Assembly: GCA_905373345.1 (NCBI GenBank)
Contig: CAJPSU010000002.1
Span: forward strand, 1 to 25,467
Origin: Candidatus Saccharimonadota bacterium
GTDB lineage: Bacteria; Patescibacteriota; Saccharimonadia; Saccharimonadales; Saccharimonadaceae
Direction: 5' to 3'
Length of the DNA: 25,467 bases
Below, one piece after another: positions 1 through 7,016 of this stretch. A program made the position numbers and the translations under genes. Under the pieces are notes generated by a model, which had not been told where the DNA came from, ran no database searches, and saw only the letters and a program-made list of their open reading frames with translations. The first letter of the stretch is position 1. Each line of letters begins with the position of its first letter.

Positions 1-171
1 CTTATCGTCTTTGCTTTTGCCCGTTCCCACACTCACAACAATTTTCTCGAGCCGCGGAACTTGATTCACGTTATCAAGCTTCAGTTCGGTCTGCAGTTCC
101 TTCGTGTACGTATCGTTGTACAAGGCTTTCAGACGAGGAGTGTAAACGGCGGCTTGTTTCGTTTCTGCCAT
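1..171 (-). CDS. rplE: 50S ribosomal protein L5, N-terminal part (partial)
   Basis: This is the first 57 codons of ribosomal protein L5, cut by the left edge of the window. L5 binds 5S rRNA and helix 84 of 23S rRNA in the central protuberance. The translated segment includes the family pattern of a basic N-terminal helix followed by NVNQVPRLEKIVVSVGTGKS. The ATG shares one base with the TAA of the upstream rplX gene, which implies translational coupling. It follows L24, as in the canonical spc operon. Identity is secure, but nothing can be said of the C-terminal half. Confidence 0.96.
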   Translation of the reverse strand, partial: MAETKQAAVYTPRLKALYNDTYTKELQTELKLDNVNQVPRLEKIVVSVGTGKSKDDK

Positions 172-491
172 TAGTTAATCTCCTTATTCTTTAGTTGGCG
201 CGCTACGCGCGTTTTGACGCCGTCGTTTACGACGTAGCCGACGCGGCTGGTCTTGCCGGATTTTTCATCAACAACCAGCGCAAGCTTGGATAGATTCACT
301 GGCTTATGGATATCCTTCTTGCCGCCACGCGGATTCAATTGATTCGGTTTGACGTGGCGGCGCCCCAAGCCGACGCCTTCAACGAGCGCCGTGCCATCCT
401 TTGGGTTGACAGCGAGCACCTTGCCGGTCGTGCCTTTGTGCGCGCCGGAGATGATTTTGACCGTGTCATCTTTACGAATACGCTGAGCCAT
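171..491 (-). CDS. rplX: 50S ribosomal protein L24
   Basis: A 106-residue L24, a primary binder of 23S rRNA domain I that helps start 50S assembly. The N-terminal KOW motif is clear (IRKDDTVKIISGAHKGTTGKV, residues about 5-25), followed by the GRRHVKPN and GGKKDIHKPVNLSKLALV blocks typical of the family. The length is normal for bacteria. The start codon touches the stop of rplN and the stop overlaps the start of rplE, so it lies inside a coupled string of genes. No abnormal residues were noticed. Confidence 0.97.
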   Translation of the reverse strand: MAQRIRKDDTVKIISGAHKGTTGKVLAVNPKDGTALVEGVGLGRRHVKPNQLNPRGGKKDIHKPVNLSKLALVVDEKSGKTSRVGYVVNDGVKTRVARQLKNKEIN

Positions 492-859
492 TATAGTACC
501 TCCGGTGCTAAGCTGATAATTTTACCGTATCCCATGTCGCGTAGCTCGCGTGGCACAGGGCCGAATACGCGTGTTGCTTTTGGCGTTTTGTCGTCGTTAA
601 TGATAACCGCAGCATTGTCATCGAAACAGATCGTGCTGCCATCTTTGCGACGGATTTGGTCGCGCGTGCGTACGACGACTGCTTTCACAACAGATTTCTT
701 CTTGACGTTACCGGTTGAGCTGGCGTCTTTCACACTCGCGACGATAATATCGCCGACACGTGCGTAACGGCGACGCGTTCCGCCCAAAACCTTGATGCAC
801 AGAATTGATTTCGCTCCGCTGTTATCAGCGACGTGCAGGCGAGTTTCTTGCTGGATCAT
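491..859 (-). CDS. rplN: 50S ribosomal protein L14
   Basis: L14 is 122 residues, the usual length. It sits on the subunit interface of the 50S and takes part in bridge B8. The opening [17 protein letters not shown] and the closing [24 protein letters not shown] are diagnostic. Its ATG overlaps the end of rpsQ by four bases (ATGA type) and its stop overlaps the rplX start. The order rpsQ-rplN-rplX-rplE is that of the classical spc junction, so no gene has been inserted between S10-type and spc-type genes here. Confidence 0.97.
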   Translation of the reverse strand: MIQQETRLHVADNSGAKSILCIKVLGGTRRRYARVGDIIVASVKDASSTGNVKKKSVVKAVVVRTRDQIRRKDGSTICFDDNAAVIINDDKTPKATRVFGPVPRELRDMGYGKIISLAPEVL

Positions 860-1182
860 TCTTTATCCTCCTCGTCATCGCGGTTGTGATCAACCTTGTC
901 GCTAACTTCAGCATTTACTTCTTCTTTCAACTCAACGCTTCCGACTGAGCGCTTTTCAATACGGTCGAGCGTGAAGCTCTTACGCTTTGAAATGGGGCGA
1001 GTCTCGACAATCCGCACCGTGTCGCCCTTATGAGCATCGTTATTCTCGTCGTGCGCCGCATATTTACGAGTCACAGTATACTGCTTCTTGTAAATCGGAT
1101 GCGTCTCGCGCGAGATAACGGCGACGGTGATGGTTTTGTCGGCGACGTCGGACGTCACAACCCCAGTCAATGTCTTCGCCAT
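856..1182 (-). CDS. rpsQ: 30S ribosomal protein S17 with acidic C-terminal extension
   Basis: S17 is an OB-fold protein binding 16S rRNA helices 7 and 11. The core spans roughly residues 1-80: [34 protein letters not shown], and the [17 protein letters not shown] block. At 108 residues it is about 20-25 longer than many bacterial S17 proteins. The extra tail (residues about 80-108) is dominated by Glu, Asp, Val and Lys and ends in an acidic run (DDEEDKE). The acidity is unusual on an RNA-binding protein. The gene overlaps rpmC at the start and rplN at the end. Confidence 0.96.
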   Translation of the reverse strand: MAKTLTGVVTSDVADKTITVAVISRETHPIYKKQYTVTRKYAAHDENNDAHKGDTVRIVETRPISKRKSFTLDRIEKRSVGSVELKEEVNAEVSDKVDHNRDDEEDKE

Positions 1183-1400
1183 TACTGTTCCTCCTTTAAT
1201 TCTGCGGCACGAATTGCGGTATGCAAGCGCGCGATTTCTTTGCGAATTTGTCCAAGTACGCGCGGGTTGACTAATTCGCCAGCTTTATGCGAGCGGCGAG
1301 AATCGTTTAAATCCTGCTGCTTAGTTGCGAGCTCAGCACGCAGCTCGTCAATCGTTTTCACGACATCGGCTTTTTTAGCAGTTTTTTTCGTATCTGCCAT
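1182..1400 (-). CDS. rpmC: 50S ribosomal protein L29
   Basis: L29 is a small helical-hairpin protein near the peptide exit site, next to L23. This version has 72 residues. The core begins at about residue 15 (IDELRAELATKQQDLNDSR) and continues with the conserved NPRVLGQIRKEIARLHT segment. A Lys-rich N-terminal leader of about 12 residues (ADTKKTAKKAD) precedes the usual start of the fold. The ATG follows the rplP stop after one base, and the stop overlaps the rpsQ start. Confidence 0.95.
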   Translation of the reverse strand: MADTKKTAKKADVVKTIDELRAELATKQQDLNDSRRSHKAGELVNPRVLGQIRKEIARLHTAIRAAELKEEQ

Positions 1401-1401
1401 G

Positions 1402-1815
1402 CTACACCTCCTCCCGCTTTACGAATCGGACACGGACAGGCAATTTGTGGCCGGCGAGGCGCATCGCTTCGCGGGCTACATCTTCGCTAACGCCCTTCAT
1501 CTCAAACATAACTGTGCCGGTTTTTACCTTGGCAACGTAATATTCCGGGTTACCCTTGCCGCCACCCATTTTTAGCCCAAGAGCCTTTTTAGTAACTGGC
1601 GTATGCGGGAAAATACGAATCCAAATCTTACCGCCGCGCTTGACGTGGCGTGTCATCGCCTGGCGAGCGGCCTCAATCTGCCGGCTGGTGATGCGCTCGT
1701 TATCAAGGCTCTGCAGACCGTAGTCGCCAAATGCGACATAGTTGCCGCGCGTTGCGTTACCACGATTTTTACCAATTCGGACTTTACGATGAGCAACTTT
1801 TTTCGGTAATAACAT
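1402..1815 (-). CDS. rplP: 50S ribosomal protein L16
   Basis: L16 (137 residues, standard length) contacts the A-site tRNA elbow and helps order the peptidyl-transferase centre. Family blocks are clear: [19 protein letters not shown] at the start, [32 protein letters not shown] and [15 protein letters not shown] in the middle, and [14 protein letters not shown] at the end. The start overlaps the rpsC stop by one base. The rpsC-rplP-rpmC-rpsQ order is canonical for the S10 operon. Confidence 0.97.
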   Translation of the reverse strand: MLLPKKVAHRKVRIGKNRGNATRGNYVAFGDYGLQSLDNERITSRQIEAARQAMTRHVKRGGKIWIRIFPHTPVTKKALGLKMGGGKGNPEYYVAKVKTGTVMFEMKGVSEDVAREAMRLAGHKLPVRVRFVKREEV

Positions 1816-2456
1816 TACTTCGTGCTCCTTTCACCCTTGTAAATCCAAACTTTGATACCAATGATTCCTGTACCGTTTGGACCAAGCGCGCGCGCAGCGT
1901 AAAAATCAACATCGGCGCGTAGCGTGTGCAACGGCACTGAACCTTCAATAAATTTCTCGCGGCGGCTCATCTCGGCGCCGTTCAAGCGACCGGCCACCTC
2001 AACGCGGATACCCTTCGCACCAGCATTACGGCTGCCTTGAATTGCCATCTTAACTGCGCGGCGGAAATTCGCACGGCGTTCTAACTGATGCGCGATATTT
2101 TCAGCAACGAGCTTGGCGTTCAATTCCGGACGGCGAACTTCTTCAACATTGATACGAACCGGCAGGCTCACGACCTTTTCAATTACCTTTTTCAGCTCGT
2201 TAATGCCCGCACCGCCGCGACCTATTACCACACCGGCTTTCGCTGTATGAATTGTGACTGTAACGAGATTAGCGCTGCGCTCAATTTCGACGTTCGCAAT
2301 TGTCGGGCGCGATGCAAAACGCTTCTCAATTAGGTCGCGGATTTTACCGTCCTCCGCCAGCCAAACCGCAAAGTCTTTCTTACTGGCGAACCAGCGCGAA
2401 TTCCAGTTTTTGCTGGTTTGAAGGCGGAAGCTGATCGGGTTAACTTTCTGACCCAT
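1815..2456 (-). CDS. rpsC: 30S ribosomal protein S3
   Basis: S3 (213 residues) lies at the mRNA entry channel of the 30S subunit and contributes to helicase activity. Visible domains are the N-terminal [13 protein letters not shown] signature, a type II KH domain with a GRGG loop (in [17 protein letters not shown], about residues 75-90), and the C-terminal S3 domain ([31 protein letters not shown]). It has one-base overlaps with both neighbours. The sequence appears intact and conventional. Confidence 0.97.
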   Translation of the reverse strand: MGQKVNPISFRLQTSKNWNSRWFASKKDFAVWLAEDGKIRDLIEKRFASRPTIANVEIERSANLVTVTIHTAKAGVVIGRGGAGINELKKVIEKVVSLPVRINVEEVRRPELNAKLVAENIAHQLERRANFRRAVKMAIQGSRNAGAKGIRVEVAGRLNGAEMSRREKFIEGSVPLHTLRADVDFYAARALGPNGTGIIGIKVWIYKGERSTK

Positions 2457-2869
2457 TATTTCTTCTCCTCTTTTGCTGCTTTTGATTCAGCTTTCTTTGC
2501 TGGTTTTTTAATAACTTTCTCAACGCCTGAGACCTCAACGAGAATGTGGCTTGATTTTTTAGCGAACGGCAATGCGCGGCCGCGGCTTGCCGGCTTGTAG
2601 CGGCGCAAACGCGGACCAGCAGTAACGCTGAGCGTGCTAATCGTTAAACTCTTGGCGTCTAAATTATGATTGTTCGTCGCGTTAGCAGCAGCCGATTGGA
2701 TCGCTTTCTTCACCGCAAGTGCAGCACGTTTCGGCGTGTGATCCAAAATCACCACTGCGTCGGCAACGGTACGACCGCGTACGAGCGCAGCCACGAGACT
2801 GACTTTGCGCGGCGTTTGGTCAACACCGCGAATTTCAGCGCGAACAGTATAAACTTCTGCTTCAGCCAT
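2456..2869 (-). CDS. rplV: 50S ribosomal protein L22 with Lys/Glu-rich tail
   Basis: L22 binds several domains of 23S rRNA, and its long beta-hairpin lines the exit tunnel. The helical part (VSLVAALVRGRTVADAVVIL) and the hairpin loop (GPRLRRYKPASRGRALPFAKK) are both present. At 137 residues it is longer than the usual 110-115. The excess is a C-terminal tail of alternating Lys, Ala, Glu and Ser after the SHILVEVSG strand, probably unstructured and exposed. It follows rpsS by two bases and overlaps the start of rpsC. Confidence 0.96.
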   Translation of the reverse strand: MAEAEVYTVRAEIRGVDQTPRKVSLVAALVRGRTVADAVVILDHTPKRAALAVKKAIQSAAANATNNHNLDAKSLTISTLSVTAGPRLRRYKPASRGRALPFAKKSSHILVEVSGVEKVIKKPAKKAESKAAKEEKK

Positions 2870-2871
2870 GG

Positions 2872-3135
2872 CTACTTCTCCTTGCCCCCGTGCTTACGGA
2901 ACTTGCGTGTCGGCGAGAATTCGCCAAGCTTGTGACCGACCATGTTTTCGCTAATCAGCACTGGCACATGCACGCGCCCATTGTGTACTGCAAAAGTAAA
3001 ACCAACCATCTCAGGCGTAATTGTACTGCTGCGCGCCCATGTTTTAATAACGGTGCGATCGCCAATCTTCAGCGCCTTCACTTTCCTGGCAAGCTTCCAG
3101 TCGACGAATGGACCTTTTTTGAGTGATCGACTCAT
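2872..3135 (-). CDS. rpsS: 30S ribosomal protein S19
   Basis: S19 (87 residues) sits in the head of the 30S subunit with S13 and contacts the A-site tRNA and bridge B1a. The family motifs [36 protein letters not shown] and [18 protein letters not shown] are complete. It is spaced three bases from rplB and two bases from rplV. No anomalies were seen. Confidence 0.97.
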   Translation of the reverse strand: MSRSLKKGPFVDWKLARKVKALKIGDRTVIKTWARSSTITPEMVGFTFAVHNGRVHVPVLISENMVGHKLGEFSPTRKFRKHGGKEK

Positions 3136-3138
3136 AGA

Positions 3139-3975
3139 TTACCTCTTCCTCTTAGCTTCGTGACGACTGCGGACAATCATCTTGTTAGTTGATTTACGGC
3201 GGCGAGTCTTGAATCCAATCGCCGGTTTACCCCATGGCGTTTTCGGAATGCGACCCGGACCAGTCTTACCTTCACCGCCACCCATCGGGTGATCGGCTGG
3301 GTTCATTGCCTTACCATGCACGCTTGGACGCCAACCCATACGGCGGCGGCGACCAGCGCTGCCTAACTTGACATTCTGGTGCTGTACGTTACCAACGACG
3401 CCAAGCGACGCCTCGCATTCCAAGCGGAAGCGCCGAACTTCACCCGACGGCATGCGTACCATCGCATAGTTTCCTTCTTTCGCCATAAGCTGTGCTTTTG
3501 TACCAGCTGAACGAACCATCTGTGCGCCTTTGCCCGGGTTAATTTCGATCGCGTAGATCTGTGAACCTACCGGAATATTTACAAGTGGTAAGCGGTTACT
3601 TGCTTCAACTGGTGCTTCGGCGCCAGTTTTAACTACTGCGCCTTTTGTCATCTGCGTGTCGGCAAGAATGTAGTGGTACAAACCGTGCTGATCTTTCACG
3701 CGAGCAATGCGCGCACTGCGACCTGGATCGTATTCAATTTCCTCAACTGTTAGCACCATGCCAGCTGGCATGCGGTGATTTACTAAACGGTAGCGCCGCT
3801 TCACGCCGCCACCGCGGTGGCGCACCGTAATCTTACCAGTATTGTTACGTCCCGCACGCTGCTTGCCGGCTTTCACCAGGCTTTTCAGCGGCTTGCGGGT
3901 TGTGATGTCGCTCAGATCCTGCGAAGTCATGCCGCGACGAGCCGGAGTGGTTGGGTTGTATGCTTTAATCGCCAT
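3139..3975 (-). CDS. rplB: 50S ribosomal protein L2 (Met at position 231)
   Basis: L2 is 278 residues, standard length. It is needed for subunit association (bridge B7b) and for an active peptidyl-transferase region. N-terminal OB and C-terminal SH3-like domains are recognisable. The usual DHPHGGGEG loop near the catalytic centre reads DHPMGGGEG: His229 is kept, but position 231 (E. coli numbering coincides) is Met, encoded at 3285-3283. Archaea and eukaryotes usually have Phe there, so the site tolerates hydrophobics, but His is expected in bacteria. The gene overlaps the rplW stop by one base. Confidence 0.97.
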   Translation of the reverse strand: MAIKAYNPTTPARRGMTSQDLSDITTRKPLKSLVKAGKQRAGRNNTGKITVRHRGGGVKRRYRLVNHRMPAGMVLTVEEIEYDPGRSARIARVKDQHGLYHYILADTQMTKGAVVKTGAEAPVEASNRLPLVNIPVGSQIYAIEINPGKGAQMVRSAGTKAQLMAKEGNYAMVRMPSGEVRRFRLECEASLGVVGNVQHQNVKLGSAGRRRRMGWRPSVHGKAMNPADHPMGGGEGKTGPGRIPKTPWGKPAIGFKTRRRKSTNKMIVRSRHEAKRKR

Positions 3976-4292
3976 TACTTCTCCTCCTTGACTTCTTCTT
4001 TTTCAAATACTTTGATTTTGCCTTCGCTGAGTGTAACGTAGGCTTTTTTGCTGTCCTGGCGCGAGGTTGTGCCCGGGTAGCGATTTTTGCCGCGGCTGTA
4101 GCGTATTGACTTGCCGTTCTGGACAAGCGTCGTTACTTTTGCGACTTTCGTGCCGTCGAATTGCGATTCGACTGCTGCTTTGATGTCGTTTTTGTTTGCG
4201 CTCATCGGCACATCAAATATGTAGGTATTCTGGTTAGTGACCAAGCGATACGATTTTTCACTCACGCGCGGAGTAACGAGTACTAATTTCAT
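3975..4292 (-). CDS. rplW: 50S ribosomal protein L23
   Basis: L23 (105 residues) surrounds the tunnel exit and is the docking site for trigger factor and SRP. The bacterial pattern is present: VTPRVSEKSYRL at the start, the TYIFDVPMSANKNDIKAAVE strand-helix, and the basic loop containing RGKNRYPG. The C-terminus ends in an acidic/basic run of Glu and Lys. It lies one base from rplD and overlaps rplB by one base. Confidence 0.95.
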   Translation of the reverse strand: MKLVLVTPRVSEKSYRLVTNQNTYIFDVPMSANKNDIKAAVESQFDGTKVAKVTTLVQNGKSIRYSRGKNRYPGTTSRQDSKKAYVTLSEGKIKVFEKEEVKEEK

Positions 4293-4293
4293 A

Positions 4294-4917
4294 TTACTTG
4301 TCCTCCTTCAGGTTCAGCCATGCGTCAATTGCCTTCACGGCAGCTGGCGTCATGATGATTTGATCGGCGTTTAGCACGTAATACACGCTCAAATACTGCG
4401 CACGAATCAAGAGGGCACTCTGTAGGTTATTCGTCGCACGTATCAATTCCGGCGTTTTCTCGTCAACAACGAGCAGAACGCGGCGGTCGCGTTTGAATTT
4501 CTTGTCAGCAATAAACTTTGCGATTTCGGCAGTTTTGCCGGTTGTTTTAATATCGCTGACAGTAATTTTCTTAGCTTCATTCGCCAACGTCAACGCTTGA
4601 CGTATTGCTACGCGTTTGCTAGTTTTCGATAGCTTTAGCTTATAATTTTCGTTACCACGCGGACCGAAAACGATGCCGCCGTGGCGCCAAATCGGGTTAC
4701 GCGTGCTACCGAATCGGGCACGCCCAGTACCTTTTTGCTTCCACGGTTTTTTACCACCACCACGTACTTCACCGCGCGTTTTAGTGGTCGCACTTGCCTG
4801 GCGGCTGTTCGCAAGGAACGCGTCATACGCGAGCCTCAGCAGCTCGTGGTTCGGCACATCAACCCCGAACACTTCCTTCGGCAAGGCTGCTTTTGCTGGC
4901 TTGGTTGATTCAGCCAT
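4294..4917 (-). CDS. rplD: 50S ribosomal protein L4
   Basis: L4 (207 residues) binds 23S rRNA domain I, and its extended loop reaches into the exit tunnel beside L22. The conserved loop is intact (TKTRGEVRGGGKKPWKQKGTGRAR, residues about 45-68). In enterobacteria L4 also represses its own S10 operon, but no homologous leader can be recognised here, and rpsJ is detached, so that control may not apply. The N-terminal leader (AESTKPAKAALPKEVFG) is slightly long. It overlaps rplC by one base. Confidence 0.96.
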   Translation of the reverse strand: MAESTKPAKAALPKEVFGVDVPNHELLRLAYDAFLANSRQASATTKTRGEVRGGGKKPWKQKGTGRARFGSTRNPIWRHGGIVFGPRGNENYKLKLSKTSKRVAIRQALTLANEAKKITVSDIKTTGKTAEIAKFIADKKFKRDRRVLLVVDEKTPELIRATNNLQSALLIRAQYLSVYYVLNADQIIMTPAAVKAIDAWLNLKEDK

Positions 4918-5534
4918 TACTTAGCACCTCCTAACTTAATCTTGATTAAGCCCTTTTTCGGGCCTGGCACCGCGCCTTTGACGCCAATCAAATTGTCGTC
5001 CGCCGAGATATAGGCGACTTTCAGGTTTTTCACCGTTACCTGCTCTGCGCCCATGTGGCCCGGCATGCGCTTGCCTTTGAAAATTTTCTGCGGATACATG
5101 CTGCCGATTGAACCGACTTTGCGCGTGTTACCCTTGCCGCCGTGCGTTTTGCGGTGGCGTTTGAAGTTGTGGCGCTTAATCGTTCCAGCAAAACCTTTGC
5201 CTTTGCTGATACCGGTCGCGTCCACTATGTCGCCGAGCTCAAACTCCGCGACATTCCACGTATCGCCGACTTTTACCTCGCCTAAGTCGTCGACGCGAAA
5301 TTCCCGAATCTCTTTCGGGGTTACACTAGCTGGCTTCACATGGCCAGCCACGGCCTTGCTCAGGTTCTTACCCTCACCATAAGCAACCTGGACTGCGTTA
5401 TAGCCGTCGCGTTCGACAGACTTGACCTGAGTCACAGTCACAGGCCCGGCTTGAATCAACGTCACTGGAGTCGTAACGCCGTCCTCGCCGATGATTTGGG
5501 TCATACCAATCTTGGTACCGAGAAGTGCTTTCAT
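4917..5534 (-). CDS. rplC: 50S ribosomal protein L3
   Basis: L3 (205 residues) is an early assembly protein whose long extension reaches the peptidyl-transferase centre. MKALLGTKIGMTQI at the start and the extension (HRKTHGGKGNTRKVGSIGS, MYPQKIFKGKRMPGHMG) identify it. It is the first gene of the compact ribosomal block here, because rpsJ is separated from it by about 640 bp and a membrane-protein gene. A purine-rich GAGGG precedes the ATG. A dedicated promoter is expected within 5535-5706 but is not clear-cut. Confidence 0.96.
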   Translation of the reverse strand: MKALLGTKIGMTQIIGEDGVTTPVTLIQAGPVTVTQVKSVERDGYNAVQVAYGEGKNLSKAVAGHVKPASVTPKEIREFRVDDLGEVKVGDTWNVAEFELGDIVDATGISKGKGFAGTIKRHNFKRHRKTHGGKGNTRKVGSIGSMYPQKIFKGKRMPGHMGAEQVTVKNLKVAYISADDNLIGVKGAVPGPKKGLIKIKLGGAK

Positions 5535-5602
5535 TGCCCTCTTGCTCCCATTTAAAAGCCTCGGCGGCTGGCAGTATCCGGAAAGGACTTACCAATTCGC
5601 GC

Positions 5603-5670
5603 GAGTCAAGTTATTATTACGTAATAAATTACATCTACTAGCTTAGCATGTTATAGGGGGTTGAGTCAAG
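5603..5670 (-). promoter_or_regulatory. Upstream region of the rplC block: palindrome and repeated TTGACT boxes
   Basis: Two copies of CTTGACTC (minus strand) lie 60 bp apart, at 5670-5663 and 5610-5603. A perfect 14-bp palindrome TTATTACGTAATAA lies between them at 5614-5627. The distal TTGACT could act as a -35 with a weak TAAGCT -10 at 18 bp. The palindrome could be an operator or simply an AT-rich start region. This must be where the rplC-rplE transcript starts if it is not fed by the membrane-protein gene upstream, but the exact promoter is uncertain. Confidence 0.35.
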
Positions 5671-5706
5671 AGGCTTTCTCTACAAGCAGCGCGCTGAAAA
5701 AACAAG

Positions 5707-6027
5707 TTAAATAACGATTCCCGCCGGCAAAAAATAACTCACAATTGCGATAATCAGCAGCGTTGCGTACCAAATCTTGCGGTTCATCGGCGATGTTTCC
5801 AGCCAATGCACGAGCAGCACGCCTACCGCCAACCCGACCGGCAGCGCATTGACCACTACCGTGCCCGCGCTGGCTGGTGTACGGAACTTCAGCCACAACG
5901 TTCCCAGTATCGCCACAACGACCAGTTTCAACAGATAAAAGCCGTCTGGTTCTTGCAATTTTTCGTTGCCGCGGCGGCTAAATATACGATTACGTGCGTA
6001 GGTACGCTGTTTGTGTTTGCGTGACAT
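5707..6027 (-). CDS. Small three-helix membrane protein, function unknown
   Basis: A 106-residue protein. It has a basic N-terminus (MSRKHKQRTYARNRIFSRRG) followed by three predicted hydrophobic segments at about residues 30-46, 58-76 and 84-104. I do not recognise the family. It occupies the gap between rpsJ and rplC, which are adjacent in the canonical S10 operon. There is no Shine-Dalgarno sequence. An extended -10 box (TGC-TATACT) ends six bases before the ATG, so the mRNA is probably leaderless. It could help couple membrane growth to ribosome genes, but that is speculation from position only. Confidence 0.75.
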   Translation of the reverse strand: MSRKHKQRTYARNRIFSRRGNEKLQEPDGFYLLKLVVVAILGTLWLKFRTPASAGTVVVNALPVGLAVGVLLVHWLETSPMNRKIWYATLLIIAIVSYFLPAGIVI

Positions 6028-6033
6028 ATCATC

Positions 6034-6042
6034 AGTATAGCA
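6034..6042 (-). promoter_or_regulatory. Extended -10 promoter giving a leaderless mRNA
   Basis: On the minus strand TGC-TATACT is followed by six bases and then the ATG at 6027. A start site seven bases after the -10 would be the A of the ATG. No convincing -35 was seen. The same CATATGCTA core occurs at the protease gene (19268-19276). Confidence 0.65.
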
Positions 6043-6127
6043 TATGCGGCATGGCTATCGACTGATTTGCCGCCGGCTCAGGTAAAAATTATCGTAAATA
6101 TATCATGGAGTGCATATTCTACCTACA

Positions 6128-6158
6128 AAAATAGCCCCGCGTTTGACGAGGCTATTTT
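6128..6158 (-). terminator. Intrinsic terminator of rpsJ
   Basis: A perfect 9-bp stem (AAAATAGCC at 6128-6136, GGCTATTTT at 6150-6158) is followed on the minus strand by a run of T. It lies 18 bp past the rpsJ stop and isolates rpsJ from the downstream membrane-protein gene and the rplC block. Confidence 0.9.
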
Positions 6159-6175
6159 GAGATAGAACGCCCGAA

Positions 6176-6499
6176 TTACATCCGAATCTCTGCGTCGACA
6201 CCGGCCGGCAACGACAAATTCTGCAAGTTGTCAATGGTCTTTGGACTAGCGTTTGAGATGTCAATCAGGCGCTTATGCACGCGCATCTCAAACGCTTCGC
6301 CGCCCGTCTTATACACGTGCGGACTCTTTACCACCGTGTAGGTGCTGCGGCGCGTCGGCAACGGCACAGGACCGGCAACAGTCGCACCGGTGCGGATCGC
6401 TGTATCGACGATTTGCTTCGCTGACTGGTCGATAAGTTTGTGGTCGTATGCCTTGAGGCGGATGCGGATCTTCAGACCCTGGTTACTGGCGTCTGCCAT
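6176..6499 (-). CDS. rpsJ: 30S ribosomal protein S10
   Basis: S10 (107 residues) is a component of the 30S head and, as NusE, of antitermination complexes. [41 protein letters not shown] and the C-terminal [11 protein letters not shown] identify it. It is encoded alone, with its own promoter (6593-6621), a structured leader and a terminator. In most bacteria it heads a long operon. AAAGGAG sits six bases before the ATG. The residue pattern looks normal. Confidence 0.97.
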   Translation of the reverse strand: MADASNQGLKIRIRLKAYDHKLIDQSAKQIVDTAIRTGATVAGPVPLPTRRSTYTVVKSPHVYKTGGEAFEMRVHKRLIDISNASPKTIDNLQNLSLPAGVDAEIRM

Positions 6500-6521
6500 A
6501 ATTACTCCTTTGCTCCCGCGT

Positions 6522-6562
6522 AACCTCGGTTCGAATCGGTTTTGTTAGCGTCTGACCGAGTT
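6522..6562 (-). other. Hairpin in the rpsJ leader RNA
   Basis: The segments 6522-6530 and 6555-6562 can pair in an 8-bp stem with one bulged base, just upstream of the rpsJ Shine-Dalgarno site. It could be an autoregulatory leader element, but no known S10 leader motif was recognised. Confidence 0.4.
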
Positions 6563-6592
6563 ATCGCAGAACGATTTATGATTTACCGTGTA

Positions 6593-6621
6593 ATTGTAGC
6601 ATGATTTCTCGCACAAGGCAA
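6593..6621 (-). promoter_or_regulatory. Promoter of rpsJ
   Basis: TTGCCT (6621-6616), a 17-bp spacer and TACAAT (6598-6593) preceded by TGC form an extended -10 promoter. The predicted start gives a leader of about 86 nt. Confidence 0.7.
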
Positions 6622-6634
6622 ACCTACCGCTAGG

Positions 6635-6664
6635 TTGCGTACAGTGTAAAATTTATGATACTAT
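6635..6664 (+). promoter_or_regulatory. Probable promoter of the small lipoprotein gene
   Basis: TTGCGT (6635-6640), an 18-bp spacer and TACTAT (6659-6664) precede the gene. A short hairpin (TATCGC at 6679-6684, GCGATA at 6690-6695) would form close to the 5' end of the RNA. It is divergent from, and nearly abuts, the rpsJ promoter. Confidence 0.5.
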
Positions 6665-6719
6665 ATCACGTATAGGCTTATCGCACTCGGCGATAGTCGC
6701 GATTGATTCTGGAGGAGTC

Positions 6720-6965
6720 ATGAAGTTGGAGAAGATCTTCGCTGCACTTGCCATCGCATTCGCTTGCATGGTGATGGCATCCTGTGGCGCTTCCCCACGA
6801 GAGACACAAGTCAACAATCCCCGGGAGGGGATTGTCCGGGTTTTTCCTGACAACAACGTCCCTAGCTTTTATAAGCGATGCGACGGGACGACCCTCATCT
6901 ACTGGTTTGAGGGTGACCGCCGGGGTGGCCTTACAGCCGTCCCTGACAGTCCTGAGTGCAAGTAA
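6720..6965 (+). CDS. Small secreted lipoprotein, function unknown
   Basis: An 81-residue protein on the opposite strand to its ribosomal neighbours. It has a Lys-containing n-region, a hydrophobic stretch (IFAALAIAFACMVMA) and a lipobox-like MASC with Cys at residue 22, so it is probably lipid-anchored. The mature part has two further cysteines, in KRCDGTTLIYWF and the terminal PECK, which may form a disulfide. A strong GGAGGAG lies just before the ATG and an intrinsic terminator follows. It was inserted between tuf and rpsJ. I do not recognise a named family. A perfect 9-bp inverted repeat (6814-6835) lies inside the reading frame. Confidence 0.75.
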   Translation: MKLEKIFAALAIAFACMVMASCGASPRETQVNNPREGIVRVFPDNNVPSFYKRCDGTTLIYWFEGDRRGGLTAVPDSPECK

Positions 6966-6971
6966 GATCTA

Positions 6972-7016
6972 CCCCGTCCTAGCAGTCGAGCCTCGCTCCT
7001 GCTAGGGTGGGGTTTT
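6972..7016 (+). terminator. Intrinsic terminator of the lipoprotein gene
   Basis: The arms CCCCGTCCTAGCAG (6972-6985) and CTGCTAGGGTGGGG (6999-7012) pair over 14 positions, with one non-Watson-Crick G-T pair, and TTTT follows at 7013-7016. The structure starts seven bases after the stop codon. Confidence 0.88.

Noticed and set aside
1030..1575. 181-codon plus-strand ORF over S17-L29-L16
   Set aside because: It is fully antisense to three intact ribosomal protein genes.
6522..6545. GGTTCGAATC resembling a tRNA T-loop
   Set aside because: The flanking bases do not form a T-stem, and no acceptor or anticodon arms are present. It fits better as part of the rpsJ leader hairpin.
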